Origin: an uncultured Mesocricetibacter sp.
GTDB taxonomy: Bacteria; Pseudomonadota; Gammaproteobacteria; Enterobacterales; Pasteurellaceae
Assembly: GCA_905373425.1 (NCBI GenBank)
Contig: CAJPST010000009.1
Coordinates: 1 to 22,326 of the forward strand
Direction: 5' to 3'
Length of the DNA stretch: 22,326 nucleotides
Part shown: positions 8,135 through 14,859 of the stretch, in pieces
Numbering within the stretch: the first letter of the stretch is position 1
How the letters are laid out: each line of letters opens with the position of its first letter
Notes under the pieces: model-generated
The model's input: the letters and a program-made list of their open reading frames with translations, nothing else
Told to the model about the DNA's origin: nothing
Databases searched by the model: none
Translations under genes and position numbers: made by a program

Positions 8135-8458
8135 TAAAGTCGGAACAGGTAGCCAGTCTCTAGAAAGTATTCGAAGATGTTCTATAGAGGCTATCGAGGT
8201 TAATGGCTTTAGGAAATTATGGCAGACAGCAAAGTCATTCCTAAGCTGACGTATCACAATCAAAAGTGAGAGTTTCTCTTTTTAGATGAGAATGTAAGAT
8301 TCAATCTAAACAAAAAGGAAACTCTCATATTTTATTTTAACAATCCTTTCTCATTAAACGTGAACAAACACTAATTGATAAGACAACTAGGTTAAATTTA
8401 TAGTTAATTGTTTTTTACTATGATTTTTAGTAGAAAAGATCTTATTTGATAAATTAAG
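8135..8458. other. 324-bp gene-free stretch between bamD and tRNA-Ser
   Basis: No credible reading frame is present; the short minus-strand frame at 8075-8263 has no recognisable family. The stretch contains one long imperfect hairpin (8267-8327), described separately, and an A+T-rich tail leading to the 3' end of the tRNA gene. I saw no copy of the tRNA 3' end that would indicate an attachment site. Confidence 0.6.
8267..8327. terminator. Long imperfect hairpin, probable bidirectional terminator
   Basis: TGAGAGTTTC (8267-8276) pairs perfectly with GAAACTCTCA (8318-8327). The stem continues inward with CTTTTT/AAAAAG and AGAT/ATCT after small bulges. On the plus strand it is followed by a T-rich tail (TATTTTATTTT), suiting termination of bamD transcripts; on the minus strand CTTTTG follows, which could stop tRNA-Ser transcripts. 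The bulged long stem could alternatively be a small palindromic element remnant. Confidence 0.5.
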
Positions 8459-8548
8459 TGGCGGTGAGAGGGGGATTCGAACCCCCGATGCACTTTCGCA
8501 CATACACGCTTTCCAGGCGTGCTCCTTCAACCACTCGGACATCTCACC
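8459..8548 (-). tRNA. tRNA-Ser(GGA)
   Basis: A complete 90-nt class II tRNA on the minus strand. The acceptor arm GGTGAGA pairs with TCTCACC, the discriminator base is G (as usual for tRNA-Ser) and CCA is encoded. The anticodon loop CTGGAAA gives anticodon GGA, reading UCC/UCU codons. A long variable arm (TGTGCGAAAGTGCA region) and the T-arm GGTTCGAATCC are present. Confidence 0.97.
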
Positions 8549-8583
8549 GTTTTATGAAGTTACCGTATCAGACGACGGGCGAA

Positions 8584-8612
8584 ACTATAAGAATTTACAT
8601 GGCTTTCGTCAA
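8584..8612 (-). promoter_or_regulatory. tRNA-Ser promoter
   Basis: Minus-strand TTGACG (8607-8612), 17-nt spacer, TATAGT (8584-8589), then a G+C-rich discriminator (TTCGCCCGTCG). This is the pattern of stable-RNA promoters under stringent control. The predicted start is about 29 nt before the mature tRNA. Confidence 0.75.
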
Positions 8613-8629
8613 GTGTTTTTTATCATTTC

Positions 8630-8666
8630 TTGCGTTAACGCAAATTTTTTCTACAAATTTGCGTTA
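8630..8666. repeat. 12-bp perfect inverted repeat upstream of dauA
   Basis: TAACGCAAATTT (8636-8647), 7-nt spacer, AAATTTGCGTTA (8655-8666). The left arm overlaps a second palindrome, TTGCGTTAACGCAA (8630-8643), so the GCGTTA element occurs three times in 37 bp. It lies 37-73 bp before the dauA start and upstream of the tRNA promoter. There is no following T-run in a useful place, so it is more like an operator or alternative-hairpin leader than a terminator. The cognate protein is unknown. Confidence 0.6.
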
Positions 8667-8702
8667 AAATACGTGCTCTTATTTTTATTTTTCGGATTTA
8701 CT

Positions 8703-10448
8703 ATGTTGCATAAATGGTTTTTAACCAAAAATGTTTTTCTTGCCGTGAAACCTTTCAGTGCATTGAAAGATGCTTTTAAAGCAGGATATACGCAAAAAGA
8801 TTTAGTACGCGACATTATTGCGGGGCTAACGGTTGGCGTGATTGCCATTCCGCTTTCCATGGCGTTGGCGATTGCAAGCGGTGTGCCACCTCAGCACGGG
8901 CTGTATACAGCTATTGTGGCGGGTATTGTAATTGCTTTAACCGGCGGTTCACGTTTTAATATTTCGGGGCCGACGGCCGCCTTTGTGGTGATTTTATATC
9001 CCGTTACACAACAATTTGGCTTGAGCGGTTTGCTGATGGCAACCTTATTGTCCGGGATTATTTTGGTTCTGATGGCACTTTTCCGTTTAGGTCGCCTGAT
9101 AGAATATATTCCGCTTCCCGTTACCCTTGGTTTTACTTGTGGAATCGGAATTGTGATCGCAACATTACAAATTAAAGATTTCCTTGGTTTAACCATTACT
9201 GAAATGCCGTCTCATTATATTGGAAAAGTTGGTGCAATTCTAACCGCACTTCCGACACTCAACTGGGCAGATATGCTGGTTGGTATTGTTACGCTATTTG
9301 TTCTAACCAGATGGTATAAGCTACGCTTGCCGATTCCGGGGCATTTACCCGCGGTAATTATTGGTACCTTATTGTCAATGTTGTTAATCTATTTCGGTCA
9401 ACATGTCGCAACCATTGGCTCTGCCTTCCAATATACGCTATCCGATGGCTCCGTAGGTTATGGCATTCCGAATGTGTTGCCGGAATTTATCTTACCTTGG
9501 AATATTCCGAATGCTCAGGGCGAATTGATTGATTGGGATTTTACTACCATTCAAAATCTGCTACCCGCCGCATTTTCTATGGCGGTTTTGGGAGCGATTG
9601 AATCTTTATTGTGTGCTGTCGTTTGCGATAATATGACAGATACCAAGCATCATTCCAATAATGAATTACTGGCTCAAGGGTTGGGCAATATCGCTTCACC
9701 GTTTCTCGGCGGGATTACTGCTACTGCTGCTATTGCCCGTTCTGCTGCCAATGTAAAATCGGGTGCGGTTTCTCCGTTTGCTAGTGTTGTTCATGCCTTA
9801 TTAGTGTTATTTGCACTTTTGTTTTTTGCTGGCGCGTTGTCTTATTTACCACTCTCCTCAATGGCAGCCTTATTACTTGTGGTGGCTTGGAATATGGCGG
9901 ATATCCCACAGATTATCCAGCTTATCCGTCGTTCGGGGCGAAATGAAATTGCTGTGTTAGTCACCTGTATTAGTCTCACAGTTCTCTTTGATATGGTTAT
10001 TGCCATTACGGTCGGCGTATTATTGGCCAGTTTATTGTTTATCCGTACCATTGCGGAAATGACGAAATCTTTTGAAATTGCCTTGCCTGACGATTTAAAC
10101 GATGTGCTGGCTTATCGTATTACCGGGCCATTATTTTTTGCTGCCGCGGATAACCTGTTTGCCGATTTACACCATAAAACCGTGCATACCGATCATGAAA
10201 TCAAACATATCGTTTTGCAATGCGATGCGGTGACGGTATTGGATGCAGGGGGGATTCATGCGCTCACACGTTTTGTTCAGCATATGCTGCCGCATCAGCA
10301 ACTTTATATGTGTAATATGCAGTTTCAGCCGTTAAGAATGCTTGTCCGCTCGAAGAATATTGTTCCCGAAATTCAGAAAATCCATTTTAGCGCTAATTTG
10401 GAGAAAACATTTAAGAAGATTAGAAAATTTGAACAACTATACAGCTAA
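8703..10448 (+). CDS. dauA: SulP-family C4-dicarboxylate transporter DauA
   Basis: SLC26/SulP inner-membrane transporter of 581 residues, strongly resembling E. coli DauA (YchM) in remembered stretches such as AIPLSMALAIASGV, ALTGGSRFNISGPTAAFVVI and LPAAFSMAVLGAIESLLCAVV. DauA carries succinate, fumarate and aspartate, mainly aerobically and at acidic pH. The N-terminal two thirds are many hydrophobic helices; a cytoplasmic STAS domain occupies about 460-575 (YRITGPLFFAAADNLF, then VTVLDAGGIHALTRF). I chose ATG 8703 because the upstream 30 residues of the longer frame overlap the inverted repeat and are unlike the family. A sulfate role is possible from the family name but less likely than dicarboxylate. 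Confidence 0.9.
   Translation: MLHKWFLTKNVFLAVKPFSALKDAFKAGYTQKDLVRDIIAGLTVGVIAIPLSMALAIASGVPPQHGLYTAIVAGIVIALTGGSRFNISGPTAAFVVILYPVTQQFGLSGLLMATLLSGIILVLMALFRLGRLIEYIPLPVTLGFTCGIGIVIATLQIKDFLGLTITEMPSHYIGKVGAILTALPTLNWADMLVGIVTLFVLTRWYKLRLPIPGHLPAVIIGTLLSMLLIYFGQHVATIGSAFQYTLSDGSVGYGIPNVLPEFILPWNIPNAQGELIDWDFTTIQNLLPAAFSMAVLGAIESLLCAVVCDNMTDTKHHSNNELLAQGLGNIASPFLGGITATAAIARSAANVKSGAVSPFASVVHALLVLFALLFFAGALSYLPLSSMAALLLVVAWNMADIPQIIQLIRRSGRNEIAVLVTCISLTVLFDMVIAITVGVLLASLLFIRTIAEMTKSFEIALPDDLNDVLAYRITGPLFFAAADNLFADLHHKTVHTDHEIKHIVLQCDAVTVLDAGGIHALTRFVQHMLPHQQLYMCNMQFQPLRMLVRSKNIVPEIQKIHFSANLEKTFKKIRKFEQLYS
9243..9251 (-). repeat. DNA uptake signal sequence
   Basis: Exact ACCGCACTT inside dauA, in frame as Thr-Ala-Leu. 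Confidence 0.9.
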
Positions 10449-10457
10449 AAGTGCGGT
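10449..10457 (+). repeat. DNA uptake signal sequence
   Basis: Exact AAGTGCGGT immediately after the dauA stop codon and just before the terminator hairpin. Confidence 0.9.
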
Positions 10458-10460
10458 CGA

Positions 10461-10492
10461 AAAATAGAGAGTTTTTGGCTCTCTATTTTTTT
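10461..10492. terminator. Bidirectional terminator between dauA and the TauE/SafE gene
   Basis: AAAATAGAGAG (10461-10471), 7-nt loop, CTCTCTATTTT (10479-10489), then more T. On the minus strand the stem is also followed by TTTT. It sits between convergent genes and can serve both. The remaining spacer up to 10619 contains nothing I recognise. Confidence 0.88.
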
Positions 10493-10619
10493 AATAAGGC
10501 AGACGATAAAGTAATAGTGTCGATAAGGATGCAAGCACACCTAACATTTTTTGTTAGTATAAGTTATAGTCATATAAGAAATTAACTCTTTTGGGAATTT
10601 GTTCTATATCCGATAAACA

Positions 10620-11429
10620 CTAAAAGTGATATTTCCCCCAATGCGCAATGAACATATAAGCCGCAATACTCAGCAAAATCAAACTAAGTAATTTTCTCGC
10701 AATATCAGGATGTAAAATGCCGCGAATTTTCATAGAAAGGAAACTGGTTGCAAAGGAACTTAGCACCACGATGAGCACGATAGTGAAATTCACGTATCCG
10801 ATTTGCCAGCCGTATTGAATGTGGAATGGAGCAGTTTTTGATAAATAACCGTACAGACTGCCTAGCCCGCCGATCACCATCATGTAGTTGGTGTAAGGGG
10901 CGATTTGATATGCCGAGACACTACGTAGTTGCGCGATTAGAGGCGCCATAATGGAACCGCCACCGATGCCTGTCATGCCGGCAATGCTGCCGCCGAAAAA
11001 GCACAAGCCGATACCTTTAAGATTTTCATTTGAGGCAGAGTTGTCATTGCTAACACTCGACTTACGAAAAAAGGTTCTGATCGCCAAAATCGTTAAGGTA
11101 ATGATAAAAATGCTGATAATAATGGTGTCGGATAGATAAAAGCTGGCTTCAAAACCCAGTTGTACGCCTACAATCATACCTAGAGACCATAACCACATGG
11201 CTTTGTAATTGATTTGAATTTTTTGTTTGTAGAAATAAAAAAGATTAATCAGTGATGAACCAATCACAATTGTGAGGGATGTTGCCGCGACCATTTGAAG
11301 GGGGAAATCGGGGAACAGAGTATAGAGGATAGGCACCATCAGCACTCCGCCGCCAATGCCAAAGATGGCTGACATTAAATTCGTCAGCATGCCACAAAAG
11401 ATCAAAATAACAATAAGCTCCAATGCCAT
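10620..11429 (-). CDS. TauE/SafE-family sulfur anion permease
   Basis: Polytopic inner-membrane protein of 269 residues with about eight hydrophobic segments in two homologous halves. Each half carries the family glycine motif: GIGGG at residues 24-28 and again at 154-158 (GMTGIGGGSIMAPL). TauE/SafE proteins are proposed exporters of sulfite, sulfoacetate or related anions; some export other small anions. The gene shares a 194-bp regulatory region with the divergent symporter-sulfatase pair and its predicted operator is placed like theirs, so I infer coregulation and a role in disposing of sulfate or sulfite released by the sulfatase. The start is ATG with an AGAGGG ribosome binding site 7 nt upstream. 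Substrate and direction are inference. Confidence 0.88.
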   Translation of the reverse strand: MALELIVILIFCGMLTNLMSAIFGIGGGVLMVPILYTLFPDFPLQMVAATSLTIVIGSSLINLFYFYKQKIQINYKAMWLWSLGMIVGVQLGFEASFYLSDTIIISIFIITLTILAIRTFFRKSSVSNDNSASNENLKGIGLCFFGGSIAGMTGIGGGSIMAPLIAQLRSVSAYQIAPYTNYMMVIGGLGSLYGYLSKTAPFHIQYGWQIGYVNFTIVLIVVLSSFATSFLSMKIRGILHPDIARKLLSLILLSIAAYMFIAHWGKYHF

Positions 11430-11457
11430 AATACAACCCTCTTCATTTTTTTTGCGT

Positions 11458-11463
11458 ATTATG
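11458..11463 (-). promoter_or_regulatory. Candidate -10 element of the TauE/SafE gene
   Basis: Minus-strand CATAAT, 5 of 6 matches to TATAAT. The implied start near 11451 places the palindrome at 11485-11502 about 42 bp upstream, the usual class II activator position. No good -35 is visible, as expected for an activated promoter. Confidence 0.45.
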
Positions 11464-11484
11464 GTGTGGCATAAATTCGACGGC

Positions 11485-11502
11485 TTATGATCGTGCTCAT
11501 AA
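11485..11502. promoter_or_regulatory. Predicted Crp/Fnr-type operator, copy 1
   Basis: TTATGA-TCGTGC-TCATAA: perfect 6-bp arms with a 6-nt spacer, giving the TGA-N6-TCA geometry of CRP/FNR-family sites. It has the same core as copy 2 (TATGA-N6-TCATA). It is the proximal site for the TauE/SafE promoter. Confidence 0.7.
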
Positions 11503-11524
11503 TTTTTATAATTCTTTTTGAATT

Positions 11525-11540
11525 TGTGATCAATCTCACG
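11525..11540. promoter_or_regulatory. Predicted CRP (cAMP receptor protein) site
   Basis: TGTGA-TCAATC-TCACG matches the CRP consensus TGTGA-N6-TCACA at 9 of 10 conserved bases. It lies between the two TATGA-N6-TCATA palindromes and is about 61 bp from the inferred symporter transcription start, a class I activator distance. It suggests catabolite control of the sulfatase module. Confidence 0.75.
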
Positions 11541-11546
11541 CCATCA

Positions 11547-11564
11547 CTATGACAACTATCATAG
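11547..11564. promoter_or_regulatory. Predicted Crp/Fnr-type operator, copy 2
   Basis: CTATGA-CAACTA-TCATAG: perfect 6-bp arms and 6-nt spacer. It is centred 62 bp from copy 1 and about 39-42 bp upstream of a candidate symporter transcription start. It probably serves the symporter-sulfatase operon. Confidence 0.7.
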
Positions 11565-11581
11565 TTTTTTGAATTTTGGTG

Positions 11582-11590
11582 TATTACTCT
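11582..11590 (+). promoter_or_regulatory. Candidate -10 region of the symporter-sulfatase operon
   Basis: TATTAC (11582-11587), 4 of 6 matches, or the overlapping TACTCT register, lies where a promoter activated from 11547-11564 would have its -10. This is weak on its own and rests on site spacing. Confidence 0.35.
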
Positions 11591-11623
11591 AACAGCGTAT
11601 CTAATAATAAAGGGGATAATAAT

Positions 11624-13303
11624 ATGTTAGTTACGATCGTTTCTTTCTTACTGGTCACAGGGCTTGTGGCGTACATCTCTTGGTTAAAAACAAAGGGAGA
11701 TGACCTTAGCACCTCCAAGGGGTATTTTTTAGCAGGACGCGGATTAAGCGGTTTGGTCATCGGTTGTTCTATGGTGTTGACCTCGCTTTCTACGGAACAA
11801 TTAATCGGCGTGAATGCCGTATCTTACAAAGGCAATTTTTCCATTATTGCGTGGACCGTACCAACGGTGATTCCGCTTTGTTTCCTGGCGATTTATATGT
11901 TGCCGAAATATTTGCGTAACGGTTATACCACAGTGCCCGAATTTTTTGAAAGCCGTTTTGACCGTCAGACACGTTTGATCATGTCCACGCTTTTCTTAAT
12001 CTTCTATCTTTTAATCGTAATTCCGACCGCACTTTATACCGGTGCCATTGCGTTTAATAAAATTTTCAATTTGGAAACCGCATTCGGCTTGAGCTACGGC
12101 GTAGCGATTACCTATACGGTGATTGCCATTGGTGTGGTTGGCGCGATTTATGCCATTTTCGGCGGTTTGAAGGCGGTTGCGGTGTCCGATACGATTAATG
12201 CGGTGATTTTGGTTGTGGGCGCGTTGCTGGTGCCATTCTTTGCATTGATGTATTTAGGTGAAGGCAGTTTTAGTGCAGGTTTAAATACTATCACGACGAG
12301 CCACATTGAAAAATGGAATGCCATAGGGAGTGAAACCGACGCTACACCTTGGCCGACCATTTTCACGGGTATTATGGTAGTACACTTCTTCTACTGGACA
12401 ACTAACCAAGCCATCGTTCAGCGTTGTTTGGGAGCGAAAGATTTAAAATCCGGTCAAAAAGGGATTTTAATTGCGGCATTATTTTTATTGACCTTACCGA
12501 TCATCTTAAACTTACCGGGTTTATTAAGTTTCCATATTTTGGGTGATAGCGTGAACCCGATAGACGCCTCTTATCCATTGTTGGTAAATAAAGTGTTGCC
12601 GACGTGGTTGCAAGGTTTCTTCATTGCGGCATTGTTCGGGGCAATTTTGAGTACTTTCAATTCCTTCTTAAACTCTGCGGCGACTATTTATTGTAAAGAC
12701 TTATTGCCTTCTATCAGCAAAAAAGAGCGGTCAGAACAAGAGCTCATTGTGTATGCGAAAAAAGTCTCTACCATTATGGCGATTGTGACTATGGTTTTTG
12801 CGCCGTTATTGATGTTCGGTACAGACGGTATTTTCTTGATCACCAAACGTTTTGCCGGTTTCGTGAACATTCCGATTGTGGCTTTATTTGCGGTGGGAAT
12901 GTTTAACAAAACCGTTTCCGGCAAAGCTGCACGTATCGCCTTACTCGCTCACGTTATTCTGTATTTCTGCATTGTTTGGGTTTTCAATGTTAAAATTAAC
13001 TTCGTATATGTCATGGGTGGCTTGTTTGTATTCGATGTCTTATTGATGCTTTTCTTAGGTCAATTCTTACGTCGCGAGCCTTATGTAGAAAACAAAGAAA
13101 ACTTGGGCAACGTGGATTTAACCAACTGGAAATATTTGAAAGTCACCAGCGTATCTTTAATCTTAGGTTTGCTTGCCCTCTATACTTTCCTTTCTCCAAT
13201 CGGTATGGCTTCCGAAAGCGGTAATCCGTTAATGGTGTTAGGCGTGTGGGCAGTATTGCAAATTATCGTGTTGTTGGTTGTACGGAATAAAGAGGCTAAA
13301 TAA
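11624..13303 (+). CDS. Sodium:solute symporter (SSS family), likely importer of a sulfated substrate
   Basis: Inner-membrane sodium-coupled symporter of 559 residues with about 13-14 hydrophobic helices. It belongs to the SGLT-like part of the SSS family and resembles E. coli YidK, which also neighbours a sulfatase gene (yidJ). Family-like stretches include GCSMVLTSLSTEQLIGVNAVSYKG near the N-terminus, IYAIFGGLKAVAVSDTINAVILVVG, and the following NQAIVQRCLGAKDLKSGQKG. I chose ATG 11624 because it has AAAGGGG about 8 nt upstream and begins with the first helix; the frame extends upstream to 11576 without a ribosome binding site. Its stop overlaps the sulfatase start (TAATG), implying translational coupling and a shared substrate. 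The substrate itself cannot be read from the sequence. Confidence 0.92.
   Translation: MLVTIVSFLLVTGLVAYISWLKTKGDDLSTSKGYFLAGRGLSGLVIGCSMVLTSLSTEQLIGVNAVSYKGNFSIIAWTVPTVIPLCFLAIYMLPKYLRNGYTTVPEFFESRFDRQTRLIMSTLFLIFYLLIVIPTALYTGAIAFNKIFNLETAFGLSYGVAITYTVIAIGVVGAIYAIFGGLKAVAVSDTINAVILVVGALLVPFFALMYLGEGSFSAGLNTITTSHIEKWNAIGSETDATPWPTIFTGIMVVHFFYWTTNQAIVQRCLGAKDLKSGQKGILIAALFLLTLPIILNLPGLLSFHILGDSVNPIDASYPLLVNKVLPTWLQGFFIAALFGAILSTFNSFLNSAATIYCKDLLPSISKKERSEQELIVYAKKVSTIMAIVTMVFAPLLMFGTDGIFLITKRFAGFVNIPIVALFAVGMFNKTVSGKAARIALLAHVILYFCIVWVFNVKINFVYVMGGLFVFDVLLMLFLGQFLRREPYVENKENLGNVDLTNWKYLKVTSVSLILGLLALYTFLSPIGMASESGNPLMVLGVWAVLQIIVLLVVRNKEAK
12026..12034 (-). repeat. DNA uptake signal sequence
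   Basis: Exact ACCGCACTT inside the symporter gene, in frame as Thr-Ala-Leu. Confidence 0.9.
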
Positions 13304-14748
13304 TGAACATTATCTATATTCTATTGGATCAGGTTCGTAAAGATATGATTGGTGCTTATGGGCACCAAATCGTCAAAACCCCAAACTTAGATCGCTTGGC
13401 GAAAGACGGCATTCGTTTCAATAACGCCTTCACGCCGGCATCGGTTTGTGGGCCGGCACGTACGTCTTTATTCACCGGTTTGATGCCGTCTTCCCACGGC
13501 ATTATTCGTAACGGTGAAAAAGGCGGAACCGGTGAGGTTAGCCGAGAAGCGCCGAATATCGGCAAACTGAGCGGATACAACACTTATGTCTTGGGGAAAT
13601 GGCATGTCGGCACCAAATCCGTACCGGAAGATTACGGCATTCAAGGACATAACTTTGACGGCTACGGCTACCCGGGCAGTGGCGTGTATAAAAACTTAGT
13701 ATTCAACCAACCGCCGACACATTCCAACCGTTACAAAGAATGGTTGGAAGAAAAAGGCTATGAAATTCCTGAAGTAAGCCGTGCGTATTTCGGCGATAAT
13801 CCGCATTTGCGTGTGCAAGAACTGTGTGGTTTACTTTCCGGTAGCAAAGAACAAACCATTCCTTATTTCATCATTGATGAAGCGAAAAAATATATTCAAC
13901 AGTCTCTTGATGAAGGTAAACCGTTCTTCGCGTGGATCAACTTCTGGGGCCCGCACACTCCTTGTATCGTGCCGGAGCCTTATTATTCGATGTACCGCAA
14001 AGAAGATGTGGTGTTGGATGAAAGTTTCTTTAAACCATTGGAAGGCAAACCGGGACATTACCGCACTATTTCCAAAATGTGGGGAATGTGGGAAGCCAGT
14101 GAAGATCATTGGAAAGAGGTGATTACCAAATTCTGGGGTTATATTACGCTGATTGACGACGCCATTGGCGAGCTATTCGCGTTCTTGGAAAACAATCAAA
14201 TTTATGACCGCACTTTTATGGTGGCAACTGCCGATCATGGTGATGCCATGGGCGCGCACCGCATGATTGAAAAAGGCGAGTTCATGTTTGATACCACCTA
14301 CAACATTCCGATGATCATCAAAGATCCGCGTTCCAATCGGGTGAATCAGCAAGATGACAACTTGGTTTATTTACATGACTTAACTTCCACCGTGTACGAT
14401 TTAGCCAATCAATCGGTTCCGAAGGAATTTGAAGGCGAGAGTATTTTGCCGATTGTACGGAATAATAAAGATAACGAGCGTAAAGGTGTGTTGGCGCAAC
14501 TTGCCGGCCATTTCGTGTATTTTGAACAACGCATGTGGCACCGCAAAGATTATAAGTTGGTCTTTAATGCCTCTGATGTGTGCGAGCTATATGATGTGCG
14601 CAAAGATTCGGGTGAAATGCACAATTTATTCTATGATCCGAATTATCGGGAGGTGAAAAAAGAAATGCTGGAAGAAATGCGGGCGGAAATGGAGCGGCTT
14701 GGAGATCCATTGGAAAACTGGGTCTATCGCATTATTGATGAAATTTAA
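13303..14748 (+). CDS. Type I (formylglycine-dependent) sulfatase, cytoplasmic
   Basis: Hydrolase of the alkaline phosphatase/sulfatase superfamily, 481 residues, releasing sulfate from an organic sulfate ester. The signature CxPxR is C49-G-P-A-R53, followed by TSLFTG; Cys49 would be oxidised to formylglycine. Metal and sulfate-binding residues expected for the fold are all present: Asp9 and Gln10, Lys99 and His101 (GKWHVG), His218 (GPHTP), Asp311 and His312 (ATADHGDAMGAH) and Lys324. The protein starts at the first beta strand with no signal peptide, so it should act in the cytoplasm on imported substrate, unlike many secreted bacterial sulfatases. Start is ATG with AAAGAGG upstream, overlapping the symporter stop by 1 nt. 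The maturase needed for Cys49 is encoded nearby. It resembles E. coli YidJ in setting but is clearly divergent; the substrate is unknown. Confidence 0.94.
   Translation: MNIIYILLDQVRKDMIGAYGHQIVKTPNLDRLAKDGIRFNNAFTPASVCGPARTSLFTGLMPSSHGIIRNGEKGGTGEVSREAPNIGKLSGYNTYVLGKWHVGTKSVPEDYGIQGHNFDGYGYPGSGVYKNLVFNQPPTHSNRYKEWLEEKGYEIPEVSRAYFGDNPHLRVQELCGLLSGSKEQTIPYFIIDEAKKYIQQSLDEGKPFFAWINFWGPHTPCIVPEPYYSMYRKEDVVLDESFFKPLEGKPGHYRTISKMWGMWEASEDHWKEVITKFWGYITLIDDAIGELFAFLENNQIYDRTFMVATADHGDAMGAHRMIEKGEFMFDTTYNIPMIIKDPRSNRVNQQDDNLVYLHDLTSTVYDLANQSVPKEFEGESILPIVRNNKDNERKGVLAQLAGHFVYFEQRMWHRKDYKLVFNASDVCELYDVRKDSGEMHNLFYDPNYREVKKEMLEEMRAEMERLGDPLENWVYRIIDEI
14207..14215 (-). repeat. DNA uptake signal sequence
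   Basis: Exact ACCGCACTT inside the sulfatase gene, in a different reading register from the usual Thr-Ala-Leu (here Asp-Arg-Thr-Phe). Confidence 0.9.
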
Positions 14749-14767
14749 TAAAAGAAAGTTTAATTTT

Positions 14768-14796
14768 AAGAAGGCGAATTTATTCGCCTTCTTTTA
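14768..14796 (+). terminator. Terminator of the symporter-sulfatase operon
   Basis: AAGAAGGCGAA (14768-14778), loop TTTA, TTCGCCTTCTT (14783-14793), then T-rich sequence. It lies 20 bp after the sulfatase stop and separates this operon from the regulator-maturase pair. Confidence 0.9.
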
Positions 14797-14811
14797 TAAT
14801 AAGCGTCATAA
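14794..14811. promoter_or_regulatory. Degenerate third copy of the cluster operator
   Basis: TTATAA-TAAGCG-TCATAA matches the operator arms at 11 of 12 positions with the same 6-nt spacer; the mismatch removes the G of the left TGA. It is 49 bp upstream of the regulator start and overlaps the tail of the preceding terminator. Possible autoregulatory site. Confidence 0.4.
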
Positions 14812-14832
14812 CAAAAAACGATTCAAAAATAG

Positions 14833-14841
14833 ACCGCACTT
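14833..14841 (-). repeat. DNA uptake signal sequence
   Basis: Exact ACCGCACTT in the leader of the regulator gene, just before its ribosome binding site. Confidence 0.9.
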
Positions 14842-14859
14842 TCAAGGAAGATGATTGAT

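Noticed and set aside
8075..8263. Minus-strand frame after bamD as a gene or transposase remnant
   Set aside because: It overlaps the bamD 3' end, has no ribosome binding site and no recognisable family sequence.
8459..8548. tRNA-Ser as the integration site of the sulfatase block
   Set aside because: The tRNA 3' end faces bamD, away from the block, dauA lies between, and no duplicated tRNA end was seen.
8613..8702. Extended N-terminus of dauA (30 extra residues)
   Set aside because: It runs through the inverted repeat, has no family similarity, and ATG 8703 gives the expected N-terminus.
10551..10580. Another operator-like site around TATAG-TCATA
   Set aside because: The left arm does not match at the required 6-nt spacing.
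11576..11623. Extended N-terminus of the symporter (16 extra residues)
   Set aside because: There is no ribosome binding site; the extension is polar (SNSVSNNKGDNN) and covers the candidate promoter. ATG 11624 has AAAGGGG upstream.
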